From assembly GCA_964482235.1 (NCBI GenBank), contig CAYZWU010000007.1, positions 101,958-165,957 on the forward strand: a stretch of 64,000 nt of DNA. Direction: 5' to 3'. Source of the stretch: CAYZWU01 sp964482235 (GTDB lineage: Bacteria > Planctomycetota > B15-G4 > CAYZWU01). The position numbers were made by a program, and so were the translations under genes. The notes below the pieces were generated by a model. It had not been told where the DNA came from and did no database searches. It was given only the letters and a program-made list of their open reading frames with translations. Positions 42,271 to 51,137 of this stretch are shown here, piece by piece (positions within the stretch are counted from its first letter, which is position 1; each line of letters starts with the position of its first letter).

Positions 42271-44316
42271 TCAGAACCGCCATGTCACCTTGATGTAAAT
42301 GCTCCGTTCGACCAGGGAGGCGGGGGCGCCGCTGAAGAAGGGCGCATACTCCGCATGCTGGCTTCTGAAGAGGTTCTGCCCCACGAGGGAGAGATCGAGA
42401 CCATCGACAGGCATCCAGCCCAGGCGGAGATCGAAACCCGTATAGTTCCCGATCCCGAGAGACGAGAGCCGGTCGACGTAGCGCACGCCGGCGTCGAGCT
42501 CGACGTCGTACGGGAGATCGATATACGATCTCAGGGAGATCTGGTGATGGGGCGTTTCGTCTTCGCCCGCTTCGGGATTCAGGTCGCGGCTGTTGTTGTC
42601 CGGCGAGAGCTGCACCTGGTGGAAGGTGTATGCCCCCCGGATCCGGCACCACTTCCGGACGAGCCAGTCCGCCGCCAGCTCGGCTCCGTAGGTGTGGCCG
42701 TCCATCATGTTGTCGACCCGGAACGTGGGGATGGGTGCAAGGGAGATCAGCTCGAGGGTCCGGAGGTTGTCGTAGCAGTTCAGGAAGGTGGCCAGGTCGA
42801 AGGAGATCGTTTCCGTGGGCGAGATCCTGTAGCCGATTTCCAGGGCGGTCAGGTTCTCCGATTTGTAGTCGTCGCTGCTGTTCAGCACCACGGGGACGGT
42901 GGCTCCGCCCATGGACATGAGCTGGTTGATCCAGCCGTCCGCCTCGATGGTGGAAGGTGTCCGCACTGCCCGGGAGGCCGCCGCCCAGACGGCATGATCC
43001 TCGCGGGGCGTCCAGAGGAGGCGGAGCGTGGGCTGGATCTCGTAGCCGGTGTAGTCGTTGTGCTCGAACTTCGATCCCACGGTGAGCCGCAGCATCTCGT
43101 CCACGATGCTGATCTCATCCTGGATGAAAGCCGAGAAGAGGTTGTCGTGCCGGCTGTCGGGAAAGAGGGCGAAGGCCATGGTGTTGTCCGCATCCTCCCT
43201 CAAGGCGCGGTAGCCGAGACCGCAGACGATCTCCTGACGGTCTCCCAGGGCGAACTGCTGCTGGAGCTCGATATCGACGATGTCGTTGACGTGGGGGAGC
43301 AGACTGGTTTCGAGCTCGTACCGGTCGTAGTACATCTGCATGGTGAGGATCGAAGTCTCCGAGAACGTACGTTCCCACCGTCCCAGAACGTTGCTGCCCC
43401 GTGACATCACATCGTCCTCGTAGGACGGGAAAGGCGGGAGGGGGATGCGCAGCGTGTCGTTGCCGCGCGACTTGTAGGTGTCTCCCTGAAAGGTCAGGCT
43501 GTCGCTTTCCGAGAGATCCCAGTCGACGCGGAATCCTCCCTGGACGATATTCCACTCATCGTTCATGCCGCCGTTGCGCCGCGTTTCGGAGTTGTCGTGC
43601 TTCACCGTCTTGCCGTAGATGCGGAACCAGGCGTTCTCGCTGAAAGCGCCTCCGTACCGCGCCGATCCGAAGCCCTGCTCTTCGTTTCCGGCGTGCGCCG
43701 CCGCGAGGCCGCCCTGCGTATCGCGGCTGTGGCACGTGATGATGTTGATGACTCCGTTGACGGCATTGGCTCCCCAGACCGTGGCACCCGGTCCGCGGAT
43801 CACCTCGATGCGGTCGATATCCTCGATCATCGTGTCCTGGACATCCCAGTAGACCCCTGAGAAGAGAGGTGTGTAGACGCTCCGTCCGTCGATGAGCACC
43901 AGGAGCTTGTTGGCGTACTGGTTGTTGAATCCGCGCGCCGTGATGGCCCAGGTGTTCGAGTCGATGCGCGCCACGTGGAGGCCGGGAACCATGCGCAGCA
44001 GCTCCGGGACCGTCGTGGCTCCCGAACGCCGGATGTCTTCCCTGGTGAGCACGTAGACGGCCGCCGCCGTCTCGGAGAGCTTTTCCGCCTTCTTGGATGC
44101 CGAAGTGATCTTGATATTCGTCAGCTCTTCGAGACTCAGTTCGGTCAGATCGGCCGGCACATCCTGATCGTCGTCCAGCCCCTGAGCCGAAGCTCGGGGG
44201 AGTGCAAGGAGAAGGAGCAGAACGACGAGAAGGCTGACGGAGGTCTGAACGGGGATCGTTCGTGCATGTTTTTTCCGGATCCTGCACCTGCGGTTGCGAT
44301 TCAATGTACTAAACAT
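42271..44316 (-). CDS. TonB-dependent outer-membrane receptor
   Basis: The 681-residue protein has a signal peptide (cleavage near Ala-Ser-Ala-Gln, residue 45), an N-terminal segment LTELSLEELTNIKITSASKKAEKL, and a plug domain (about 75-185): TVPELLRMVPGLHVARI, ITARGFNN, LVLIDGRSVY, IEVIRGPGATVWGANAVNGVINI. A 22-strand-type barrel follows and ends in TWRF. The N-terminal LEELxNIxITSASKK motif is common in receptors paired with DUF4154 proteins. Ligand is unknown; no specific binding residues are recognisable. The ATG at 44316 follows a GAGG ribosome site. Confidence 0.9.
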   Translation of the reverse strand: MFSTLNRNRRCRIRKKHARTIPVQTSVSLLVVLLLLLALPRASAQGLDDDQDVPADLTELSLEELTNIKITSASKKAEKLSETAAAVYVLTREDIRRSGATTVPELLRMVPGLHVARIDSNTWAITARGFNNQYANKLLVLIDGRSVYTPLFSGVYWDVQDTMIEDIDRIEVIRGPGATVWGANAVNGVINIITCHSRDTQGGLAAAHAGNEEQGFGSARYGGAFSENAWFRIYGKTVKHDNSETRRNGGMNDEWNIVQGGFRVDWDLSESDSLTFQGDTYKSRGNDTLRIPLPPFPSYEDDVMSRGSNVLGRWERTFSETSILTMQMYYDRYELETSLLPHVNDIVDIELQQQFALGDRQEIVCGLGYRALREDADNTMAFALFPDSRHDNLFSAFIQDEISIVDEMLRLTVGSKFEHNDYTGYEIQPTLRLLWTPREDHAVWAAASRAVRTPSTIEADGWINQLMSMGGATVPVVLNSSDDYKSENLTALEIGYRISPTETISFDLATFLNCYDNLRTLELISLAPIPTFRVDNMMDGHTYGAELAADWLVRKWCRIRGAYTFHQVQLSPDNNSRDLNPEAGEDETPHHQISLRSYIDLPYDVELDAGVRYVDRLSSLGIGNYTGFDLRLGWMPVDGLDLSLVGQNLFRSQHAEYAPFFSGAPASLVERSIYIKVTWRF

Positions 44317-44727
44317 GGGAACCTCGGATTAACCACGTCCAATGAATACCCGCTTACACAATCGATAGCTTCGCCTCTGTCTCGTGGGGCTCGGATCAGA
44401 GCTCTCAGGAGTCGAATGATGGACGTTGCCATGAGTTTTTTTTCGACAATTTCGATCCTATCCCTGAAGGGCGTTCAGGATCGCAACTCCAGTGAATTCA
44501 AAGACGTCCGGAAAAAATTCCCCCCAAAAACGGAGTTTTATAAGCAGGCTTTTTTGCGGACCTAGTATAATTACCTAAGTTTTACTTCGGATTTCATTGA
44601 TTGGTCGAAATCCAATCTCAAGCTCCACGCATGATCGAGAGGTGAAGACTCTATTCTGCCTGGCAGCCCTCGAACGGGTGCATCATCACGATCCGGCCCC
44701 AGTCGGCGTGGTGTTCCGGAGAACGGA
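44317..44727. promoter_or_regulatory. 411-base divergent intergenic region between receptor and hybrid kinase
   Basis: This stretch holds no supported gene. It is more AT-rich than its surroundings, with homopolymer runs (T8 near 44433, A and T runs near 44525-44556). A TATAAT sequence sits at 44566-44571 facing the kinase, but no good -35 lies 16-18 bases before it. Promoters for both flanking genes must lie here. I found no clear operator dyad and no known riboswitch. Confidence 0.4.
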
Positions 44728-46689
44728 ATGACGGAACGATTCCTCAGGTCGGTCATCAAGAGTGAATTCATCAAGACGGCGATGATCCCGCTGCTGCTCG
44801 TCGTGGTCGGTTTTCTGCTTCTCCACTTTTCCATCATCACGGCCGCCGGCGGCCGTGTTCTTTTCGTCTACATCGCGGTCGCCTGCACCGCCTTCTTCCT
44901 TTTCGTCGCCGCTCGAGCAAGAACGCTGGCAAAGGGCATTGCCGGACCGCTGGAAGAGCTGCAGACAGCCGCCACGAAGATGTCCGAGAAGAATTGCGAC
45001 GGGGAGGTCCGGCCTGCCGGAATATCGGAGATCGACGGGCTCAGGCGCTGCATCGATACCATATCCGCTTCCTTCAGGAAGGAGGTCGCGAAGCAGAAGA
45101 AGCGGATCGTCGAGCTGGAACAGAACGCGGCGAAGTTCCAAAAGTACGTCGAGAGCTACGATGCAGTTCCCTGGGAGGCCGGCTCTTCCATGCTGAAGAT
45201 GGAAGACGTCGGGCCCCGGATTCAATCTCTCCTGGGGCATTCTCCGGAACAATGGCAGAAGCCCGGATTCTGGAAGGAGTGCATCCTTCCCGAGGACCGC
45301 GTCCGGGTCTCGGGCACCTTTGCCGCACGGATCGCCGATGGCCGAGATTTCGACATCGAGTACAGGATGATCACGTCGACGGGCCGGATCGTCTGGGTTC
45401 ACAATGTCGTCACCGTCGAGAAGGGGGAGAGCGAGAGGATTCGCGGCTTCTTCTTCGACGTCACGGAGCGGCGCCGGGACCGGGAGGCGCTGACGGAGAA
45501 GGACCAGTTGCGCGAGCAGTCCCAGAAAATGGAAGTGATCGGCCGGCTGACCGACGGGGTGGCCCACGACTTCAACAACATGCTCACCGTGATGAAGGGA
45601 TACACCGATCCCGGCATGCTGAAGACGGAAAACGTGGGCGGGCCGGCGCTCCGGTACATGGGAGAGATCCGGAAGGCGGCGGAACGTGTTGCCGGGCTGA
45701 CGCGCAGGATGATGGCCTTCAGCCGCAACGAGCCTGCCCGTTCCGGTATCATCAGCGTGAACGACACCATCAGCGGCATGAGGGATATCCTCGATCACAT
45801 CATCGGTGAGGACGTGGAGCTGGTCCTCTCGCTTGCAGGCGATCTCTTCGACGTCGAGGTCGATCCGAACCAGATCGAGCAGATCGTGATCAACCTCGTG
45901 GTGAACGCGGTGGATGCCATGCCAAGCGGCGGAAAGCTGACGATCGAGACGGCGAGCGGGAAACTCGAGGAGAGCTGCAAGGTCGAGGGGCTCGATCCGG
46001 GCCGCTTCGTCACGCTGGCAGTTGCCGACACGGGCTGCGGCATGAGCCGGGAGCTCCTCGATCATGTCACCCATCCGCTCTTCAGCTCGAAGGAGCAGGG
46101 CAGGACGAGCGTGCTCGGTCTCTCCAACGTCTTCGGAATCGTGGATCGAATCAAGGGCCGCGTGGAAGTGGATAGCCTCGAGGGCATCGGAACGCGCTTC
46201 CTGATCCGTCTTCCCCGGTGCCTGAAGGAGGGAGAGAGAGAGACCGATCCCTCTCCCGAAGGGGCCGATGACCGCTCCGGGTCGGAAACGGTGCTCCTCG
46301 TCGAGGATGACGATATTCTCAGGAGCCTGGCCCAGAGGATCCTCGAGGTGAACGGCTACTCGGTGCTCTCCGCCGAGGACGGCCTGCAGGCGCTCGATCT
46401 GTTCGAACGGAACTCCCGCTCCATCGATCTCATCGTCACGGATGCCGTGATGCCGAACCTGAGCGGCGGGGAGCTGACGCGCAAGGCCGGCCTGATCCGG
46501 CCTGACATCCGCGTTCTATTCATCTCCGGCTATCCCGTGGAGATACTGGCGGAGAAGGGCATCCTCGACAGCACTTTCAACCTCCTCTCCAAGCCGTTCA
46601 CGCCGACCCAGCTGCTCACCAAGGTGCGGGATGTCCTTGCCGGGCCTGCGCCGTCGCCTGATGCTCCGATATCCCAGGAAGCCGAATAG
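44728..46689 (+). CDS. Hybrid sensor histidine kinase (HAMP-like, PAS, kinase, receiver)
   Basis: The 653-residue protein has two N-terminal membrane helices (about 18-38 and 45-65), a HAMP-like segment, a coiled coil, a PAS domain (about 155-255), a dimerisation domain with His280 in GVAHDFNNML, an ATPase domain (IVINLVVNAVDAMP, VADTGCGMS) and a C-terminal receiver with Asp572 (LIVTDAVMP). The G2 box, normally GxGTGLGL, reads GRTSVLGL (458-465), so two lid glycines are missing. The periplasmic loop between the helices is very short, so sensing may be through PAS or a partner. It is divergent from the receptor-yfiR genes. Confidence 0.87.
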   Translation: MTERFLRSVIKSEFIKTAMIPLLLVVVGFLLLHFSIITAAGGRVLFVYIAVACTAFFLFVAARARTLAKGIAGPLEELQTAATKMSEKNCDGEVRPAGISEIDGLRRCIDTISASFRKEVAKQKKRIVELEQNAAKFQKYVESYDAVPWEAGSSMLKMEDVGPRIQSLLGHSPEQWQKPGFWKECILPEDRVRVSGTFAARIADGRDFDIEYRMITSTGRIVWVHNVVTVEKGESERIRGFFFDVTERRRDREALTEKDQLREQSQKMEVIGRLTDGVAHDFNNMLTVMKGYTDPGMLKTENVGGPALRYMGEIRKAAERVAGLTRRMMAFSRNEPARSGIISVNDTISGMRDILDHIIGEDVELVLSLAGDLFDVEVDPNQIEQIVINLVVNAVDAMPSGGKLTIETASGKLEESCKVEGLDPGRFVTLAVADTGCGMSRELLDHVTHPLFSSKEQGRTSVLGLSNVFGIVDRIKGRVEVDSLEGIGTRFLIRLPRCLKEGERETDPSPEGADDRSGSETVLLVEDDDILRSLAQRILEVNGYSVLSAEDGLQALDLFERNSRSIDLIVTDAVMPNLSGGELTRKAGLIRPDIRVLFISGYPVEILAEKGILDSTFNLLSKPFTPTQLLTKVRDVLAGPAPSPDAPISQEAE

Positions 46690-46708
46690 AGGAGACGTTC
46701 GGGCCGGA

Positions 46709-48907
46709 TCAGAACCGCCAGGCGTAGACCACCTTGATGGTGTAGTCCTGTTCCACGGGAACGATCGTGCCGTCCCGCTCCTCGAGCCAGCAGGAGTTGA
46801 TCACGAAGAAGATCTCCCTGCCGTCGACGAGGATCCAGCGGAACCGGCTCTGCAGGCCGAGGTTGTCCGACACGTTGTCGGCCTGGATCATCGTGGCGAG
46901 CCGCATGTCGGGCGAGAAGTCGTAGTTGAGCTTGAGCCTCTCGATCCTGGTGGTGAACCGGCTGTCCGGCAGCCTGATCCTGTCCTCCACGTATTCGACG
47001 TTGAGCTCCAGGTTCGCGCAGGGGATCCAGGTGCCTCCGGTGCTGAACCGAAGACCCCGCCCGTTGTACCAGCCGCCGCCGTGCAGGTTGATCCTCGCCG
47101 AGAGGGGGCGCTTCCGGGAGGTGGAGAATCCGGCGCTCAGCGTATGCCAGGTGTGCTCGCCGGCTGGAACCGTGTGTCCCTCGATCGGCTCGAAGTCGCC
47201 CCTCAGCCTGTCGGAGTGGAGCGTGTGGCTCAGATCGATCTCGTCGCCCGTGTGCCACTCGGCCTCGAAGAGCCGGGTGGTCAGCGATTTGCTGATGATC
47301 GACCCGTCGGGCTCCGTCCATACGGTGGGGTAAAAGCCGAATCCGTACTCGCGGATCGATCCGTTCTCCGGTTTCGGCTCCCACTTCAGGCTTCCCTTGA
47401 AACGGCGTTCGCCCGGCCGCCGGACGAACCCGAGCGCGGGATCGAACTCCTCCTGGGTGCCGAGCGTGTCGAGGGAGAAATACCAGTCCGTCGTCTGCAG
47501 CGTCGACTTGATTCCATAGGCGGAGCCGAGCTCGTCCGTGGCTTCGTCGAAGCTGCGGAGGAAATAGGCGTTCATCGAGAAGAGTCCGGGCAGCCGGTCG
47601 GTGGACACGAACCGGATGTCGCCGCCCGTCACCATGTTGTAGTCGTCCGAGGCGGGATCTCCGCTCGTCACGATTCCGCCCACGGTGAGCTCCTCGCTCA
47701 GTCGCAGCGCCGGACGGATGACGAAGAGGTCGCTCGCCGGAATGTTGTTGCCGTTCGCGCCGGTCCGCACCGCCAGGACACCGAGGTCGAGATCGTCGAT
47801 CCTCCCGGTCAACCGGGTACCCACGTCGATCGGTATCTCCTCACCCTCGGGCGAAAGACCGATCCGCCGGCTCAGGAACGGAAGCAGGTCGGGACTCTCG
47901 CGATGGCCGGTGCCCCAGCCGAACTCGAAGTACGTCGAGTCCTGAAGGAAGAAGTTGCGCTTCTCGGGGAAGAAGAGGGGAAAGCGGGTGAGGTTCACGC
48001 GCTGCTCGTCCACCTCCGTTTCAGCGAAGTCGGTGTTGATCGTGAGGGATCCGGTGAGCTGGGGGGTGATGTCCCAGTTCAACTCGCCGCCCAGGTCGCC
48101 GAGGGTGTGCGCCTCGCGAGGATCGTGGATCCTCTCCCGTTTCATCTTGGCGTAGGGTCGGAATTCCAGCCCGAGACCCTGATCGAGACCGGACATTCCC
48201 GAGAGCTCGCCTGCCTCGCTCATCGTGGTGATGCGGAACTCCCGCTCCGTGCCGGTCCAGCGGTGGCGGGAGCGGTCCGGACCGCGCCAACGCTCGAAGT
48301 TCGCGCGCCATATCCCGTTCTTCCCGAATGCCAGCGTCTTGAAGGGGATGGCGAACTCGGCTGTCCAGCGATCGGCCAGGACCTTTGCCCTGCCGCTCCA
48401 GAATCCGTCCCACATGTAGTTGAGGCGCTGTCCGTTGTCGCTCACCAGGGCGTCGAGCCGCCCGCCCGCCGCGCTCAGCAGGAAATAGAAACCCGACTTG
48501 CCGTCGCGGAAGGTGTCGAGAGCGATCTTCACCGCGTCGTCCTCGTGCTGCCAGCCGTCGCGGTGCATGTCCTGAAGAACCAGCTTGTCGATTTCGGGCT
48601 CGAGGCAGACGAATCCCACGTAGAGGAACTCCTGGCAGCGCATGAGCTTGATTTTCGTGCCGGGGTCCGTGCGCTCGCCGGGGTCGGGTTCCACCTCGAT
48701 CAGGTTGTCGATCACCGCAGCGCGGGACCAGGCCTCGTCGTCGAGAAGACCGTCGATCTGCGGGGCTTTCCGGATCTGCGGGATGGAGATCGAGGGCCGG
48801 GGCGGCTTCACGTTCCGGGAGGCCCGTTCGTCCTCAGCCGGAACCGGCGACAGCCCGGACAGGACGAATAGGAGCGCAGCATGGAGGAAGATCGATCTTG
48901 TCGGCAT
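46709..48907 (-). CDS. DUF5916 protein: CBM9-like domain plus outer-membrane barrel
   Basis: The 732-residue protein (start at 48907, giving a good signal peptide; an ATG at 48970 would add 21 residues) has a carbohydrate-binding family-9-like N-terminal domain (about 45-230). It starts with KAPQIDGLLDDEAWSRA and includes DGFWSGRAKV. A DUF5916 barrel follows, recognisable by GLDQGLGLEFRPYAKMKRE, TPQLTGSLTINTDFAETEVDEQRVNLTRFPLFFPEKRNFF and a final WRF. The family is probably an outer-membrane barrel; its ligand or substrate is not known. It converges on the kinase gene with only 19 bases between. No nearby transporter partner is evident. Confidence 0.83.
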   Translation of the reverse strand: MPTRSIFLHAALLFVLSGLSPVPAEDERASRNVKPPRPSISIPQIRKAPQIDGLLDDEAWSRAAVIDNLIEVEPDPGERTDPGTKIKLMRCQEFLYVGFVCLEPEIDKLVLQDMHRDGWQHEDDAVKIALDTFRDGKSGFYFLLSAAGGRLDALVSDNGQRLNYMWDGFWSGRAKVLADRWTAEFAIPFKTLAFGKNGIWRANFERWRGPDRSRHRWTGTEREFRITTMSEAGELSGMSGLDQGLGLEFRPYAKMKRERIHDPREAHTLGDLGGELNWDITPQLTGSLTINTDFAETEVDEQRVNLTRFPLFFPEKRNFFLQDSTYFEFGWGTGHRESPDLLPFLSRRIGLSPEGEEIPIDVGTRLTGRIDDLDLGVLAVRTGANGNNIPASDLFVIRPALRLSEELTVGGIVTSGDPASDDYNMVTGGDIRFVSTDRLPGLFSMNAYFLRSFDEATDELGSAYGIKSTLQTTDWYFSLDTLGTQEEFDPALGFVRRPGERRFKGSLKWEPKPENGSIREYGFGFYPTVWTEPDGSIISKSLTTRLFEAEWHTGDEIDLSHTLHSDRLRGDFEPIEGHTVPAGEHTWHTLSAGFSTSRKRPLSARINLHGGGWYNGRGLRFSTGGTWIPCANLELNVEYVEDRIRLPDSRFTTRIERLKLNYDFSPDMRLATMIQADNVSDNLGLQSRFRWILVDGREIFFVINSCWLEERDGTIVPVEQDYTIKVVYAWRF

Positions 48908-49032
48908 GGGGGCCTGTTCTATTCCACTCATCCGGGGTGCCTGGGTGAGCTCACAGAGGTTTCGCATCATATGTGAGGCGATTCATTCCTTCAAATCGAA
49001 AGCGAGCTTTTTCCGGCCCGCCATCCTGTTCG

Positions 49033-50013
49033 TTACTGCCCTTTCTGCAGCCATTCCGCTGCATCGAGGGCGTGATAGGTCAGGATGATATCCGCGCCGG
49101 CGCGGGCGATGGCGGTGAGGATTTCCAGGGCGAGGACCTGCTCGACGCCGAATCCGGCAGCAGCGGCAGCCTTCACCATGGCATACTCGCCGCTCACGTT
49201 GTAGGCGGCCAGGGGAACCTCGATCTCGGGACGGACGCTCGCGATCACGTCGAGGTAGGCCAGCGCCGGCTTCACCATGACCATGTCGGCGCCTTCCTCC
49301 AGGTCAAGGAGGACCTCGCGGACAGCCTCCCTCCCGTTGGCCGGATCCATCTGGTAGGCGGTGCGGTCGCCGAAGGCCGGCGCCGATCCGGCGGCGTCGC
49401 GGAAGGGTCCGTAGAAGCCGGAGGCATACTTGGCGCTGTAGGCCAGGATTCCCCTGTCGCTGAACTGTTCCTGATCGAGAGCCGCCCTGATGGCCGCCAC
49501 CCGGCCGTCCATCATGTCCGACGGAGCCACGAAGTCGGCGCCCGCCCGGGCCTGGCTCACCGCCGTCTTGGCGAGAAGCTCGAGGGTTCTGTCGTTGTCC
49601 ACGCTCTTCCTGTCCAGGAGACCGCAGTGGCCGTGGGAGGTGTACTCGCAGAGGCAGACGTCGGCGAAGAGAGGGATCTCCGGGTGCGACTTCTTCGCGC
49701 TGCGGAGCGCTCTCTGGACCACGCCGTTGTCGCCGTAGGCGCCGCTTCCCATTTCGTCCTTCTGCCGGGGGATGCCGAACAGGATGACGCCGCCCAGGCC
49801 CAGGTCCGACACCTTGTCGAGCACGGGCCCGAGCCCTTCCGTCGGATGCCTGAACTGGCCGGGCATCGAGTCGATCGGGACGGGCGCGTCGAGCCCTTCC
49901 TCCACGAAGAGCGGCAGGATGAACTGGCCGGGGCGCAGATGGGTTTCCCGCACCAGGCGGCGGATCCCGTCGGTCCGCCGAAGCCGTCTCGGTCTTTCTT
50001 CTGGAAAAGGAAT
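49033..50013 (-). CDS. hemB: Porphobilinogen synthase, apparent ATT start
   Basis: The 326-residue enzyme condenses two 5-aminolevulinate molecules into porphobilinogen. Motifs include FADVCLCEYTSHGHCG (metal-binding cysteines), APSDMMDGRV, YSAKYASGFYGPFRDA (Schiff-base Lys region), MVKPALAYLD and AAYNVSGEYAM. The conserved N-terminus RPRRLRRTDGIRRLVRETHL is only complete if translation begins upstream of the first usual start, GTG at 49953. The frame has no ATG, GTG or TTG at the right place, but an ATT at 50013 sits five bases behind a perfect AGGAGG. I chose it; a base-call error is the alternative. It is separated from the other tetrapyrrole genes by two unrelated genes. Confidence 0.9.
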   Translation of the reverse strand: MPFPEERPRRLRRTDGIRRLVRETHLRPGQFILPLFVEEGLDAPVPIDSMPGQFRHPTEGLGPVLDKVSDLGLGGVILFGIPRQKDEMGSGAYGDNGVVQRALRSAKKSHPEIPLFADVCLCEYTSHGHCGLLDRKSVDNDRTLELLAKTAVSQARAGADFVAPSDMMDGRVAAIRAALDQEQFSDRGILAYSAKYASGFYGPFRDAAGSAPAFGDRTAYQMDPANGREAVREVLLDLEEGADMVMVKPALAYLDVIASVRPEIEVPLAAYNVSGEYAMVKAAAAAGFGVEQVLALEILTAIARAGADIILTYHALDAAEWLQKGQ

Positions 50014-50169
50014 GACAACCTCCTCTCTGGACAGGTCCGCATTCGGGATGCGCCCTTCCGGGCACCGGTCAGCCCGGTATTATATCGAGGCGGCGATGAG
50101 GATCCAAGAGCCGGGAGAGACACGAAAGCAGCGGGGAGGGAGGAGAAGGCGAGGGCATGGGCATGGGGC

Positions 50170-50222
50170 TTGACGCCGAGGATCTGCGGCAGATATATTC
50201 GAGCCCAGGATAAAAATTATCC
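50170..50222 (+). promoter_or_regulatory. Candidate promoter and palindromic operator before the 50271 gene
   Basis: TTGACG (50170-50175) and TATATT (50194-50199) are spaced by 18 bases and face the gene at 50271. Just downstream, at the expected transcription start, lies the perfect palindrome GGATAA-AAA-TTATCC (50208-50222). It could be a repressor site. The half-site GATAA/TTATC also occurs in the dyads before the Rrf2 gene, which may be chance. Confidence 0.45.
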
Positions 50223-50270
50223 CTCGAAGCGGAAAGCGGATCTTCAACCACTACAGCAGACTGGATCCAG

Positions 50271-51128
50271 ATGATACGGAAACCGATCGTGGTGCTGGCA
50301 GTGATCGTTGCCGTCTCGATCACCGGCGTTCTCCTTTCGACCTACAATCCCGATCCGGGCAGTGCGGCGAGCCGCATCCGGCGGCCCGCCACATTCATCA
50401 TGAAGCCGCCGGGACAGGGAGAGGAGATCAGGCAGATCGGAGGCGGCAAGGAGACCGAGCCCGAGGATGGCGGGAACGAAGAGGTCCTCGCGGCACCCGA
50501 TGACCTCGAGGCTGCGCAGGCATCGTGCCCGATCGGGGGCTGGCCGCCGGTGGGAGCCGGCGACTGCAGCCTCGCGCCCGGGGGGATCGCGGCGATCGCC
50601 GTTTGCACGGGCGACGGCCGCCCGGTTCTCGCCGCAACGGTGCTTCTCGCCGGCAATCCGGCCGAGGAGGCCAGCCGGACGGAGATCACCGATTTTGCCG
50701 GCCTCTCGGTCTTCGACGGCCTGGGCGAAGCGTCCTTCATCGCCCTGGCCGGCTCGCACGGCTTCGCTCCGGGCGGTGTCGCCCTCGACGCCTCGGAGGA
50801 ATCGATGTCAAGGGAGGAGATCGTCCTCCCGCCGGCAGGCAGCCTCTGCGTCGTTGTCCGCGGCGTGAATGGGACGCCCCTCTCCGGGGCTCACGTTGCC
50901 GTCACCGGATACTCCCTTTTCGGGATCGACGCCGCCGGCCTGACAGGCTTCGGTCTGCTGACCGCATCCGATCCCCGGTTCCTCACCGACTGGAACGGAG
51001 TCTTCTCCCTCGACGGCCTCCCGCCCGGGCGCATCGGCCTGAACGTGAAGTCGGCCGGCCGCTCCTACAGCACCGAGATCCAGATCATCGCCCGGAGGGA
51101 AAACCGGATCCAGGTCTCGCTTCGCTGA
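50271..51128 (+). CDS. Membrane-anchored protein with carboxypeptidase-regulatory-like domains
   Basis: The 285-residue protein has an N-terminal membrane helix (residues 6-24), a Pro/Glu-rich linker (30-90) and two beta-sandwich segments that look like carboxypeptidase regulatory (transthyretin-like) domains: GRPVLAATVLLAG ... TDFAGLSVFDGL and GTPLSGAHVAVTGYS ... TDWNGVFSLDGLPPGRI. Such domains are structural or binding units of surface proteins. It sits between hemB and a beta-helix protein gene, read toward the latter. Function unknown. Confidence 0.65.
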   Translation: MIRKPIVVLAVIVAVSITGVLLSTYNPDPGSAASRIRRPATFIMKPPGQGEEIRQIGGGKETEPEDGGNEEVLAAPDDLEAAQASCPIGGWPPVGAGDCSLAPGGIAAIAVCTGDGRPVLAATVLLAGNPAEEASRTEITDFAGLSVFDGLGEASFIALAGSHGFAPGGVALDASEESMSREEIVLPPAGSLCVVVRGVNGTPLSGAHVAVTGYSLFGIDAAGLTGFGLLTASDPRFLTDWNGVFSLDGLPPGRIGLNVKSAGRSYSTEIQIIARRENRIQVSLR

Positions 51129-51137
51129 TCCAGTTTC

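Larger units (their letters stand above)
40526..44316 (-). repeat. Tandem duplication of a receptor-yfiR gene pair
   Basis: On the minus strand the order is receptor (42271-44316), yfiR (41650-42264), receptor remnant (41283-41570), yfiR (40526-41266). The two YfiR proteins share blocks such as KKSPI-IGILGKDP and DLKPCHILFI, and the remnant ends like the receptor (ERS-Y---TWRF). This is best explained by duplication of the pair, followed by a large internal deletion in one receptor copy. Divergence between the copies shows that the duplication is old. Confidence 0.72.

Noticed and set aside
42229..43404. A 391-codon plus-strand frame opposite the receptor
   Set aside because: It has no ribosome site or domain, and lies inside a clear TonB-receptor gene.
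43975..44565. A 196-codon plus-strand frame crossing the receptor start into the intergenic region
   Set aside because: Two thirds overlap the receptor signal and plug region; the remainder is a mixed-composition tail without motifs.
44566..44571. TATAAT as a strong promoter of the hybrid kinase
   Set aside because: No matching -35 at 16-18 bases upstream was found, so it is noted only within the intergenic entry.
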